DNA from: Spirirestis rafaelensis WJT71-NPBG6
GTDB lineage: Bacteria; Cyanobacteriota; Cyanobacteriia; Cyanobacteriales; Nostocaceae
Assembly: GCA_019359015.1 (NCBI GenBank)
Contig: JAHHID010000012.1
Span: 54,864 to 118,863 of the forward strand
Direction: 5' to 3'
DNA length: 64,000 bases
The translations under genes were made by a program, and so were the position numbers. Shown here piece after piece: positions 39,512 to 47,499 of the stretch; positions within the stretch are counted from its first letter, which is position 1; each line of letters begins with the position of its first letter. The notes below the pieces were generated by a model. The model was not told the origin of the DNA. It made no database searches and worked only from the letters and a program-made list of their open reading frames with translations.

Positions 39512-39662
39512 TGGCATCGCTCCCACGGCTTCATCACTAGATCAACTAGAAAGCTTGACGACTATTCAAAAAAAAGCCTACCCATTTTTTCAGGTCTGGC
39601 TCCCGTACCGTCAAACTCAGATCCCCAACACCCACGAGTTATTTCAACACACGGAGTCGTGA
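39453..39662 (+). CDS. Small protein of unknown function (uncertain)
   Basis: A 69-residue open frame beginning MSSQNVSNTLRLAKKGWLFL and ending in NTHELFQHTES. It has no membrane segment or known motif. The AGGGCTGGCTATTTC arm of a long inverted repeat is part of its coding region (KKGWLFLG). It could be a real small gene whose start is hidden in a hairpin, or merely open DNA around a palindrome. The neighbour downstream is gene debris. Confidence 0.3.
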   Translation: MSSQNVSNTLRLAKKGWLFLGIAPTASSLDQLESLTTIQKKAYPFFQVWLPYRQTQIPNTHELFQHTES

Positions 39663-39698
39663 TTTATTTTTATGGTTCTCCCTAATGCGATCGCCTTA

Positions 39699-39839
39699 TT
39701 ACTCTGCATCTGGATCTATACCTAATTCCCGCAACTTTGCCACGAGAATTTCTTTGCGTTGACGTTCCGCTTCAAATTGGGCGATGGCATTATCTGCACG
39801 TTGACGTTCTTCTTCTGCTTGTTCGGAGCTCCCCAACAG
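39699..39839 (-). pseudogene. C-terminal fragment of an Uma2-family nuclease
   Basis: On the minus strand, 46 codons in frame encode SSEQAEEERQRADNAIAQ, FEAERQRKEILVAKL and RELGIDPDAE before a TAA, with a TAG just upstream and no start. A heptad-rich helix ending in LRELGIDPDE-like sequence is the usual tail of Uma2-type (DUF820) endonuclease-like proteins that are abundant in cyanobacteria. The catalytic PD-(D/E)XK core is gone. It is an inactive relic. Confidence 0.55.
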
Positions 39840-40016
39840 CTATGAATGAACGCCTATTGCGTAAACTTTTGTCAAAATCAATCATACATTCTCTTGTTTG
39901 CTTCAAGATTAAACTATGTAACCCTAAGTTAATAGCTCTCTTAACCGGATTTAGCGATCCCGGTAAGAGTTAAATAAGTACATTTCAATCTCAGATTTTT
40001 AGCAGGAAAGACTGTT

Positions 40017-40250
40017 ATGGCACAGAAAAATGCAGCCCAACTTTTCAAAGCCGTAAAACTCGATCAAGCATTAAAGCAACAAATAAAAGCCGCATCTAAC
40101 CCAGAAGCCTTCATTAAGATTGCTGAAGAGCATGGCTATAACTTTACAGTTGAAGAACTGGAAAGTGAAATTAGCAAATTGTCTGAAGAAGAGTTAGCTG
40201 CCATTGTCAATCCAGGTATAGCACCTAGATATCACATTAATCCTAGGTAA
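40017..40250 (+). CDS. Nif11-type RiPP precursor peptide
   Basis: A 77-residue peptide with a Nif11-like leader: an acidic helical body (AAQLFKAVKLDQALKQQIKA, then ASNPEAFIKIAEEHGYNFTV) ending with the conserved ELESEISKLSEEELAAI. After the leader comes a short basic tail VNPGIAPRYHINPR. In this family the leader guides modifying enzymes and the tail is the processed product. There is no Gly-Gly cut site and no Cys, so lanthionine chemistry is not expected. No modifying enzyme, protease or exporter is within reach. AGGAAAG precedes the ATG. It sits in a decayed accessory island. Family assignment good; product unknown. Confidence 0.75.
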   Translation: MAQKNAAQLFKAVKLDQALKQQIKAASNPEAFIKIAEEHGYNFTVEELESEISKLSEEELAAIVNPGIAPRYHINPR

Positions 40251-40317
40251 CCTGTAAAATATCTATCTTACTACGGGCGGGCGCTCTTTACCGAAAATTT
40301 GGGTTTAAAGCCCCGTC

Positions 40318-40461
40318 CTAGAAGGACGGCTTTTTCTTTGTCTTGAGGTTTCTGATGAGTTCTCTAAGTACGTCGGTTTTTGTTCTGCCAACAGATAAAC
40401 AATAATCTTCAAGAATTTGAAATTCATATTCTTCTATTCTAAAATCTAATCGTTTCTTCAT
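40318..40461 (-). CDS. Ribbon-helix-helix DNA-binding protein
   Basis: A 47-residue basic protein, MKKRLDFRIEEYEFQILEDY then SVGRTKTDVLRELIRNLKTK: a beta strand followed by two helices, the ribbon-helix-helix (CopG/Arc) fold. The frame could begin 12 codons earlier at 40497, right where tnpB begins on the other strand. Its stop codon lies inside the hairpin CCGTCCTAGAAGGACGG that would end its transcript. It diverges from the tnpB gene across a 10-base-pair palindrome, a likely operator. It could be an IS-encoded regulator or an antitoxin; no toxin is adjacent. Confidence 0.65.
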   Translation of the reverse strand: MKKRLDFRIEEYEFQILEDYCLSVGRTKTDVLRELIRNLKTKKKPSF

Positions 40462-40463
40462 CG

Positions 40464-40490
40464 TATTGTACAGAATATTGCTGTACAATA
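40464..40490. promoter_or_regulatory. Palindrome between divergent RHH and tnpB genes
   Basis: TATTGTACAG (40464-40473), 7-base spacer AATATTG, CTGTACAATA (40481-40490): a perfect inverted repeat of 10 bases per arm directly in front of the RHH start. Typical of a ribbon-helix-helix operator; it could also be the left end of the mobile element. Confidence 0.65.
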
Positions 40491-40496
40491 GTAGCA

Positions 40497-41777
40497 TGAA
40501 AGCCCTAAAGTTTAACAGGACTTACGCAACTGGCACATTTATCTGAAAACTGTCACATAGAATTAATATGGCTCTAAGGTTTATAAATCAATGCTTACAA
40601 GCATTTACGGCAAATTGAAATATATGTGCCAGTTGACCTTATATTGTGACGCTTGCGTAAGTCCTATTTAAGTTGTACGAACACAAGCGGAATAGATACC
40701 TCAAGCGGTCAATTAACGCTGCTGGGGTTATCTATAACCACTGCATTGCCCTGAACAAGCGGTACTACCGAATGTGGGGCAAGCATTTGAGTTGTGCAAA
40801 ACTTCAGGCTCATATTGCCAAATTGCGTAAGCGTAACCCATTCTGGCAATCGGTAGGTTCTCAAGCGGTGCAAGATATTTGTCAACGCATTGAAAAAGCC
40901 TATCAATTGTTTTTTAAGCACAATAAAAAGGGGGTTCGTCCACCAGGATTTAAGAAGGTAAAGAAGTACAAATCTTTCACCCTTAAACAAGCCGGATACA
41001 AGTTTTTGGGTGGTAATCGAGTCAAAATTGGTAATCGAGTTTATCAATTCTGGAAGTCCAGAGAGATTGAGGGAACAGTCAAGACGCTAACCATTAAGCG
41101 CACTCCATTGGGTGAATTATTTATGGTTATTGTGGTTGACGACGTTTTGAATACAGAAATCCAATTTAAGACGGGTAAAATCGCTGGATTTGATTTTGGA
41201 TTAAAGACGTTCCTCACGTGCTCCGATGGCTCCAACATTAAATCCCCTCAATTCCTCAAGCAGTCCCTCAGCGCAATTAAGAAAGCAAGTAGGCAACACT
41301 CGAAGAAGTTGAAAGGCTCATCCAACAGGGAGCGAGCCAGAAAGAATCTAGTACGCAAACATTGCTGTCGTTTCTAACCGAAGACGTGATTGGTTTTGGA
41401 AGCTTGCACACGAGTTAACCAACAAATTTGATGTACTCTGCTTTGAGACTTTAAGTCTTAAAGGAATGCAACGTCTTTGGGGACGCAAAGTTTCAGACCT
41501 AGCCTTTGGTGAGTTCCTACGGATTCTAGAGTGGGTTGCCAAGAAAAAGAATAAGCAAGTCCTATACATAGATAGATGGATACCATCTAGCAAAACTTGC
41601 TTTCATTGCGGACATATTTTAGATGATTTAGATTTGTCAATTAGAGAATGGCGTTGTCCATCCTGTCACTCAGTTAACGGAAGGGACGAAAACGCAGCTA
41701 AGAATATTTGTGCAGTTGGGGCATCAACTGCTGGGTTAGGTGATGTCAGACGAGCTTTGCCCGCAATCGCTGTTTGA
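40497..41777 (+). pseudogene. tnpB: TnpB-type RNA-guided nuclease gene, doubly disrupted
   Basis: Joining the pieces gives a normal IS200/IS605-type TnpB. MKALKF is encoded at 40497-40514. A 154-base element then interrupts it, and KLYEHKRNRYLKRSINAAG continues at 40671. A one-base shift near 41365 (just after VRKH) moves the rest into the next frame: SNRRRDWFWKLAHELTN..., ETLSLKGMQRLWGRK, FHCGHILDDLDL, WRCPSCHSVNGRDENAAKNI. RuvC Asp (AGFDFGLKTFLT), Glu (FETLSLKG) and last Asp (GRDENAAKN) and the zinc-binding CX2C pairs are intact but in separate frames, so the gene is dead. Confidence 0.9.
40515..40668. mobile_element. 154-base MITE inserted in tnpB
   Basis: The ends ACAGGACTTACGCA and TGCGTAAGTCCTATT are inverted repeats (shared core AGGACTTACGCA). 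The interior repeats CAACTGGCACAT and ATGTGCCAGTTG, again inverted. It is flanked by TA (40513-40514 and 40669-40670), with an alternative wider TTTAA duplication. Deleting it restores codons AAG TTT AAG TTG TAC of tnpB exactly. It has no coding capacity, so it was moved by an enzyme elsewhere, probably of IS630/Tc1 type. Confidence 0.85.
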
Positions 41778-41787
41778 GCCTAGAATC

Positions 41788-41808
41788 CCCATGCCTGAAG
41801 GCTGGGGA
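41788..41808 (+). mobile_element. Right-end hairpin of the tnpB element
   Basis: CCCC, GCCT, a GAA-type loop, AGGC and GGGG form an imperfect hairpin just past the tnpB stop. This is the position where IS605-family elements carry their right end and the scaffold of the guide (omega) RNA. The exact element end, probably near 41815, is not proved. Confidence 0.5.
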
Positions 41809-41828
41809 GTATGTCAACCCGCCCTTTG

Positions 41829-42242
41829 TTATTTTTTCTGATGATGCACTTCAACGACGGTATGCACATTACCGCGAGGGGTAAAATCTGCTTTGACAGT
41901 AACTTCTAAGGGGTCACAAGCGGCAACAAAGTCATCTAAAATTTGATTTGCAGATTCTTCGTGGGAAATATAGCGATCGCGGTAACTATTAATGTAAAGC
42001 TTAAGCGCCTTTAATTCCACCACCCGCTCATCCGGCACATAGCTAATATAAATCGTTGCAAAGTCAGGATAGCCGGAAAATGGACATTTACAAGTAAATT
42101 CCGGTAAAGAAATATTAATATTGTATCGTCTGCCTACACGCGGATTAGGAAATGTAATTAATTGTCCTGATAGAATCTCGCGTTCGCCATACTTCATTTC
42201 TTGGCTTGACTCAGATGCCGTTTCTGGTGAAAAGTTAGTCAT
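41829..42242 (-). CDS. queF: NADPH-dependent 7-cyano-7-deazaguanine reductase QueF
   Basis: A 137-residue T-fold enzyme of the short QueF type that reduces preQ0 to preQ1 in queuosine tRNA synthesis. The catalytic Cys53 lies in EFTCKCPFSGYPDFA, where the preQ0 thioimide forms. The signature ELKALKLYINSYRDRYISHE is complete, with Asp and His residues lining the site. Other queuosine genes are not in the window. The gene is on the far side of the dead tnpB element and is intact. Confidence 0.96.
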   Translation of the reverse strand: MTNFSPETASESSQEMKYGEREILSGQLITFPNPRVGRRYNINISLPEFTCKCPFSGYPDFATIYISYVPDERVVELKALKLYINSYRDRYISHEESANQILDDFVAACDPLEVTVKADFTPRGNVHTVVEVHHQKK

Positions 42243-42329
42243 AAAATAAGCAAATTTTAACTTTATAAGGAGATTATTAACTCAATTAAAAATTATTCTC
42301 CCAGTCCCCAGTCCCCAGTCCGCTTTCTA

Positions 42330-42752
42330 CTAAAAATCATCATCTCTAAATCCTAAATCTTGCTTTTCCCAGTCTGGGCAAGTTCCATCTTCGCATCCTT
42401 GAGGATGCATCGCACAAACCAGCAAGTTACCACCATAAACTTGACCGTGGTAATTACGACAACCAATGCAAGCAGGATTTTTTTCGGTTGTTGCTTCAAC
42501 GGAATAAGGAAAAGCTGTATCTACATCGTTAACTACTTCTTCGAGTTCCCAATATACTTCCAAAATTGGTTCTGCCAAATCTTGTAAATATTGCTCAACC
42601 TCAAGACCAATGGTATTTTGTAGTTGATCGCTAATTTCTTCGGTTAGCTCAAAAAAAGCATCAACCATTTCACCCATCCCCAAGAAGAAGCGGTCTACTT
42701 CATCTGCAACTGTTTCTATGATTTCCGCGATATCTTTTTGCCAGTTTTCCAT
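42330..42752 (-). CDS. Conserved acidic protein with Cys-rich C-terminus
   Basis: A 140-residue protein I do not recognise by name. Residues 1-85 are long acidic helices (AEIIETVADEVDRFFLGMG, then VEQYLQDLAEPILEVYWELE). The last 50 residues hold ACIGCRNYHGQVYGGNLLVC, AMHPQG and CEDGTCPDWE: five Cys plus His, an arrangement that could bind zinc or an Fe-S cluster. There is no signal peptide. The pattern looks conserved rather than random. It is 87 bases upstream of queF on the same strand with a CAGTCCCCAGTCCCCAGT repeat between. Confidence 0.65.
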   Translation of the reverse strand: MENWQKDIAEIIETVADEVDRFFLGMGEMVDAFFELTEEISDQLQNTIGLEVEQYLQDLAEPILEVYWELEEVVNDVDTAFPYSVEATTEKNPACIGCRNYHGQVYGGNLLVCAMHPQGCEDGTCPDWEKQDLGFRDDDF

Positions 42753-42867
42753 AAAATTGACGTCCTTACTAAATTTTTACAGGACGCTTCGTGCTAAATG
42801 GCTATAAGCACTATAATACACCCTGATAAATATATATTAATTTATGATTTGCAACGTTTCCGGATAA

Positions 42868-43248
42868 CTACTTATCGCGTTGCAGTCGTCTTAACTCTTC
42901 TTGCAGTTCTACCACTTGATCGCGCAAGCCATCAACATTATCAGTTGATGCTTCTTTTACGGTTGGCTCATCGTCTTCTAATATTTCGATGCGGCGCGGT
43001 TCTGAGGCGGGTTTTTGTGGGGCAGTAGCATTAGATGGCGGTTGCTGTTGAGCTTGCTTCATCATATCTTCGACAAAGCGGCGGGCTTCTTCTGTATTCA
43101 TTTCGCCTTTTGCAACCATTTCATCTGCCAGTTTTTGGACTTGCGATCGCAGTTCGGCTAATCTTCCCCCTGCTTTCTCACCTGCGTAAGAAGCTAACCC
43201 GACACCGAGGTAAAAAGCTTTTTGAACAATATCTCCAAAACCAGGCAT
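42868..43248 (-). CDS. Phasin-like coiled-coil protein
   Basis: Starting at the Met at 43248 (MPGFGDIVQKAFYLGVGLAS) gives a 126-residue protein; an upstream in-frame Met at 43380 adds 44 residues with no typical character. The core AELRSQVQKLADEMVAKGEM, then NTEEARRFVEDMMKQAQQQ is the phasin-like helix-turn-helix of polyhydroxyalkanoate-granule-type proteins. A Pro/Gln linker and a last coiled coil (VDGLRDQVVELQEELRRLQR) follow. Role in granule binding is inferred from the fold only; no PHA genes are near. Confidence 0.6.
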   Translation of the reverse strand: MPGFGDIVQKAFYLGVGLASYAGEKAGGRLAELRSQVQKLADEMVAKGEMNTEEARRFVEDMMKQAQQQPPSNATAPQKPASEPRRIEILEDDEPTVKEASTDNVDGLRDQVVELQEELRRLQRDK

Positions 43249-43409
43249 TGCTGCTCGCCGCGCTCCTAAAAATTGGGTGACCCGGAGACTACGCCTACTA
43301 CAAGCATCCCGTATTGCTGCTACCTTCCGGTTCTGACAAGATTTGGGCGTTGCAGTCGCATAGATCCAGGTCACTGACAATCATAACACACTCATTTGGT
43401 AAATGTGTG

Positions 43410-43676
43410 TTATTCGACTACAATTCGCCATTCGTAAAGCTGGTAATTGACGCAGCCGTTTTGCACCAAGGGATCGAGAGCGACAATCGCCTTTGCCTCA
43501 TCCATTGAAGCGGCTTCAAACTGCAACATACCCCCTCCCATCTTCGCCCAGTAGCCCGATCGCGCTTTGTGTCCTTTGGCTATCAACTCTTGAACATAAG
43601 CTTTGTGAGCGGGTACGTATTGGTCAAAGATGTTTTTATCGACTTTGCCTTCTTCAATTTTGACAAACCAAGGCAT
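43410..43676 (-). CDS. YciI-family protein
   Basis: An 88-residue protein of the YciI family (ferredoxin-like dimeric alpha+beta barrel). It begins MPWFVKIEEGKVDKNIFDQY, has the His of YVPAHKAYVQELIAKGHKA at the likely active site, and the conserved turn GGGMLQFEAASMDEAKAIVA then DPLVQNG. Members carry out small dehalogenase- or cyclase-like reactions; the substrate is not known. It is a separate unit from its neighbours. Confidence 0.85.
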   Translation of the reverse strand: MPWFVKIEEGKVDKNIFDQYVPAHKAYVQELIAKGHKARSGYWAKMGGGMLQFEAASMDEAKAIVALDPLVQNGCVNYQLYEWRIVVE

Positions 43677-43800
43677 TTGCTTGCTTCCTCTGGAATTTTG
43701 TATGTAATATCTAGGCAGCGTTAGGTACTTTCATCATCTCAAATCCCCAACTTGCAGATAGTATCAAAGGTGGCGGCTGTACTCTAAAATCCAAAGTCCT

Positions 43801-44343
43801 ATGAGTCGTTTTTTTGTCGCTTTGTTACCACCGCAGGACATTCAAGACTGCGCGAACGAAATTAAACAGTACTTCGCCGATCGCTATGGTAGTAGTGGAG
43901 CACAAAAATCTCCACCGCATATTACTTTACAAGCGCCTTTTGAATGGGCAGATAGCAACGTATCATTGTTAGAAGATTCTCTCAATACATTTGCTACTAG
44001 CCGAAAGTCAGTACCCGTTACACTTGATAACTTTGCGGCATTTACTCCCCGCGTCATTTATATTGATGTTGTGCAAACTCCAGAATTGATGGATTTGCAA
44101 GCTGATTTAATGGCGTATGTGGAAAGCAACTTGGGAATTGTTGATAAAGTTGCCCAGACGCGCTCATTTACTCCGCATCTGACGGTGGCTTTTCGCGACT
44201 TAACAAAACAAAACTTTAAAATTGCTTGGAGAGAATTTGTTGCTCGACAGTTACATTTTGAGTTTACTAGCGATCGCTTGACGCTGCTGCTTCACGACGG
44301 CAAGCGGTGGAATGTCAAAACTGAGTTTTCTTTTGCATCTTAG
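43801..44343 (+). CDS. 2H phosphoesterase (2'-5' RNA ligase family)
   Basis: A 180-residue protein with the two His-x-Thr motifs that define the family: PPHITLQAPFEW (about residue 40) and TPHLTVAFRDL (about residue 122), separated by about 80 residues as usual. Such enzymes act as 2',3'-cyclic phosphodiesterases or RNA ligases on tRNA-derived ends. It diverges from the YciI gene. Name thpR/ligT is not applied because the substrate is unproved. Confidence 0.85.
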   Translation: MSRFFVALLPPQDIQDCANEIKQYFADRYGSSGAQKSPPHITLQAPFEWADSNVSLLEDSLNTFATSRKSVPVTLDNFAAFTPRVIYIDVVQTPELMDLQADLMAYVESNLGIVDKVAQTRSFTPHLTVAFRDLTKQNFKIAWREFVARQLHFEFTSDRLTLLLHDGKRWNVKTEFSFAS

Positions 44344-44604
44344 TTCAGCATTTCATTAATACGAGTGCGAATTAAATTTTGCAATACCCTGCAATACGAT
44401 TGCGTCTCGATACAATGCGATTGTGTGCCCCTGCATTAAAAAACGTTACGCTTTTACGCCAAATTGTACTTAGCTCACTGCAAATCTTAAGACTTTTGGT
44501 TATTTGGCAGAAAATGTAAGGCTTTATACTACCTTGAAAATGATTTTCATTGGAAATTAAAAACAATTTCCATATAAGCGACTTTTTATATACCAAAAGT
44601 AGCT

Positions 44605-45003
44605 ATGTATAAACGATTAATTAGCACATTTATCTTGGTGGCGATCGCACCTTTATCAACTTTAGTAATTTCTACACCCAGCATTGCTCAAACACAAACA
44701 ATTAACTGCTCTAAAGCGACAACAACACCAGAACTGAAATTTTGTTCTCAGCAATCTTACCAAGCAGCAGATAAAAAACTAAATCAAGTTTATCAACAAA
44801 TCATTTCCGGCTTAAATAGCGAACCAAAGCAGTTATTAATTACTGGACAACAGTCATGGATTAAGTTTCGCGATAACAGCTGCAATTTTGAAGTATATAA
44901 CTCCCGTGGTGGCACAGGTTATGAAATATTTCGTAACGGATGTTTGGAGAGACTGACAAAACAACGTACAAAAGATTTACAAGATTATCTGTCTTCGCGG
45001 TAA
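44605..45003 (+). CDS. LprI-like (DUF1311) secreted protein
   Basis: A 132-residue secreted protein with a signal peptide ending STPSIAQ. The mature part has the LprI/DUF1311 pattern of four Cys (INCSKA, LKFCSQQSY, NSCNFEVY, GCLERLTKQR) and the helical core YQAADKKLNQVYQQIIS. Founding members inhibit lysozyme; that activity is not proved for this one. A 260-base AT-rich spacer precedes it. Confidence 0.8.
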   Translation: MYKRLISTFILVAIAPLSTLVISTPSIAQTQTINCSKATTTPELKFCSQQSYQAADKKLNQVYQQIISGLNSEPKQLLITGQQSWIKFRDNSCNFEVYNSRGGTGYEIFRNGCLERLTKQRTKDLQDYLSSR

Positions 45004-45070
45004 TCAACTTGAAAAAAAATTAACTTTTAAGTTGATGGGCATAAAGAAACAATCCTCAACGTAGTAAGGT

Positions 45071-45116
45071 AAGGGCTGAAGCCCTTAAAACCGAAGAGAT
45101 GAGCGGTGAACCGCTC
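45071..45116. repeat. Paired TGAA-loop hairpins
   Basis: AAGGGCTGAAGCCCTT (45071-45086) and GAGCGGTGAACCGCTC (45101-45116) are two short perfect hairpins with TGAA loops, part of a well-spread cyanobacterial intergenic repeat. Confidence 0.8.
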
Positions 45117-45268
45117 ACTACGAAGAGAGTGTTTTACGTTGAATCTCGCATATTTGCACAAATCTCTTTTAGGAATCGAGAGACTTGAACAAGTATTTAA
45201 CTCTGACAATCCAAGCAGAAAAAAGGATGCTTGGATAAACTATCCCAGAAGAAAAACCAAAGAAAACT

Positions 45269-47278
45269 ATGGCTAAGATAACTATCAACGGTATATCAAT
45301 CGATCCAGATTCTCAAATAAATGCAATCAGATCCGCTAATCTAATTAGTCCTGACAGTTCCAATTCAAATTATATTCTGATCCAATCGACTCAACCGTTG
45401 AACCGCGAGCAGAAAAGTCAGCTATCAGAGTTAGGTGCAGAGATTCTGGAATTTGTACCGGAAAATACTTACATTTGTCGTTACAATCCTTCTAATTTGG
45501 ATGCAATTCGGGATTTGCCTTTTGTTGAGTGGGCAAACGTCTATTTAGAAGGCTTCAAAATCGCGCCTCAATTGGTAATAGGAGGCAAAACTGATACAGC
45601 CAATCTCTTAGCGATAAAAACTGCTGACATATCACTGTTGGGGCAGCCAAAACAAGTCACAGTTGTGTTTCATAATAACGTTTCCATCGATGATAACTTG
45701 CGCGATCGCATCGCTACAGCTGCGAGACTAAACCCTGGCGATTTAGAATTTAGTCGCAACTCAATAAAACTCTCGGTTCAACCTCAGTATCTCGAAGACT
45801 TGGCAAAAATTGACGAGGTGCGACACATTGAACAAAACGTGCCACGGCAGCTTTTCAATAATGTAGCTCTCGGAGTGCTGAAAGCAGACCAGACACACAG
45901 CACAGTCAATTTGCAAGGAGAAGGTCAAGTTGTCGCTGTAGCTGACACTGGCTTTGACAAAGGTTCAACCACAGACGTTCATCCTGCCTTCACAGACAGA
46001 GTAGTCAAGCTTTACCCCTTGGGACGGTCAACAGCTAATGACCCTCAAGGACACGGTACGCACGTAGCTGGCTCAGTTTTGGGCGATGGCAAATCTGAAA
46101 CAATGGGAGGTGCGATTCGGGGAACCGCTCCTAAAGCCAAGCTGGTGCTTCAATCGGTTCTTGATTCCAGAGGAGGTTTGGGAGGACTTCCGGACGATCT
46201 GAACAACTTATTCAAACAACCTTACGATAATGATGCAGCCCGCGTTCATACAAACTCCTGGGGAGCACCAACACGCGGAGAATATACAGTGGATTCTCAA
46301 CAAGTAGACCAATTTGTTTGGGAACATCGAGACATGGTTATCTGCTTTGCTGCGGGTAACGAAGGCGCTGACACAGATCGCAACGGAGTGATTGATAATA
46401 AAACTATCGCCGCACCCGGAACAGCAAAGAACTGTATTACAGTTGGAGCCTCGGAGAATAACAGACCAGAGCAATCAAAACCATATAGTTTTTTAGGTCG
46501 CTATACCGTCGAGCCGATCGCCTCAGATGGTTGGTCTAATAACGCGGATGGGATGGCGGCTTTTAGCAGTCGAGGACCAACTCAAAATGAGCGAATCAAG
46601 CCAGATGTTGTTGCTCCTGGAACTGCGATTCTCTCAACTCTTTCGCGAGACGCAAAAATTGATTCATTCTTTGGCAACTCCACAGATCCCCTTTATGCTT
46701 TTCTAGCTGGTACTAGTATGGCTACACCGCTAGTTGCAGGTTGCGCTGCTGTGGTGAGAGAGTATTTTGTGCAACAGAATCAACAACCAAGTGCGGCTTT
46801 GGTTAAGGCAATGTTAATTAATGGAGCTAAAGACATCGCCGGTCAATATGTTCCCTCGGAAGCGGGAGAAATTCCCAACCTTTCAGAAGGATTTGGTCGA
46901 GTTGATTTAGCCGCAACGGTAGGACCGAGAAACGATAATGAACAAGTTACTTTCAAGGACGAAAGCACAAAACTTGATACTGGAGAAGAGGAAAAAACTG
47001 AAGTAGAAATCAGCAATTCAAACTCACTTTTGAAGGTGACATTGGTATGGACTGATTTCCCTGGAGAAGCTCTTCAAAATGACTTAGATTTAATTGTGCG
47101 TGCAAACGGTGAGGAGCGACATGGAAATATGCCGCCATCTTCAACAGATTTCGACCGACGAAATAATGTCGAACAGATTGTCTGGACTAATGTAGCTCCA
47201 GGAAAGGTGGAAATTGTGGTGAGTGCTAACCGAATTATTCAGCCACAATCCTATGCATTAGTTGTCAGAATCTCGTAA
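45269..47278 (+). CDS. Subtilisin-family (S8) serine protease
   Basis: A 669-residue protease without a signal peptide. The catalytic triad is Asp226 (VVAVADTGFDKG), His262 (DPQGHGTHVAGSVLG) and Ser483 (LAGTSMATPLVAG). The oxyanion Asn is in HTNSWGAPTRGEY. Residues 1 to about 205 are an N-terminal domain of paired alpha/beta units (QSTQPLNREQKSQLSELGAE; PQYLEDLAKIDEVRHIEQN), and the C-terminal part (from about residue 575: NSNSLLKVTLVWTDFPGEAL) is a jelly-roll like those of KP-43-type enzymes. It may be a cytoplasmic or non-classically exported enzyme. A peptidoglycan-binding protein follows on the same strand. Confidence 0.9.
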   Translation: MAKITINGISIDPDSQINAIRSANLISPDSSNSNYILIQSTQPLNREQKSQLSELGAEILEFVPENTYICRYNPSNLDAIRDLPFVEWANVYLEGFKIAPQLVIGGKTDTANLLAIKTADISLLGQPKQVTVVFHNNVSIDDNLRDRIATAARLNPGDLEFSRNSIKLSVQPQYLEDLAKIDEVRHIEQNVPRQLFNNVALGVLKADQTHSTVNLQGEGQVVAVADTGFDKGSTTDVHPAFTDRVVKLYPLGRSTANDPQGHGTHVAGSVLGDGKSETMGGAIRGTAPKAKLVLQSVLDSRGGLGGLPDDLNNLFKQPYDNDAARVHTNSWGAPTRGEYTVDSQQVDQFVWEHRDMVICFAAGNEGADTDRNGVIDNKTIAAPGTAKNCITVGASENNRPEQSKPYSFLGRYTVEPIASDGWSNNADGMAAFSSRGPTQNERIKPDVVAPGTAILSTLSRDAKIDSFFGNSTDPLYAFLAGTSMATPLVAGCAAVVREYFVQQNQQPSAALVKAMLINGAKDIAGQYVPSEAGEIPNLSEGFGRVDLAATVGPRNDNEQVTFKDESTKLDTGEEEKTEVEISNSNSLLKVTLVWTDFPGEALQNDLDLIVRANGEERHGNMPPSSTDFDRRNNVEQIVWTNVAPGKVEIVVSANRIIQPQSYALVVRIS

Positions 47279-47499
47279 GTTAAAATAATTGTTGTAAGTT
47301 CTTTGAATAATCTTTTCGTTCAGGGGATTTACAACAATTTTTGTTGAGCGATCGCCACATAAATAAAAGTGATATCAAGCTTTATCTGGGTATCTAACTT
47401 GAAATGAGTGCGATCGCCAAAGCCTACGAAGGTGTAAACTTTAAAACAGTCTTCCCAGCTTTCAGCATCCGTAATTTAGTAATCAAGGAACCAAAAAGC

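Noticed and set aside
44344..44604. AT-rich spacer examined for a tRNA or small RNA
   Set aside because: No cloverleaf, no terminator, no conserved motif visible.
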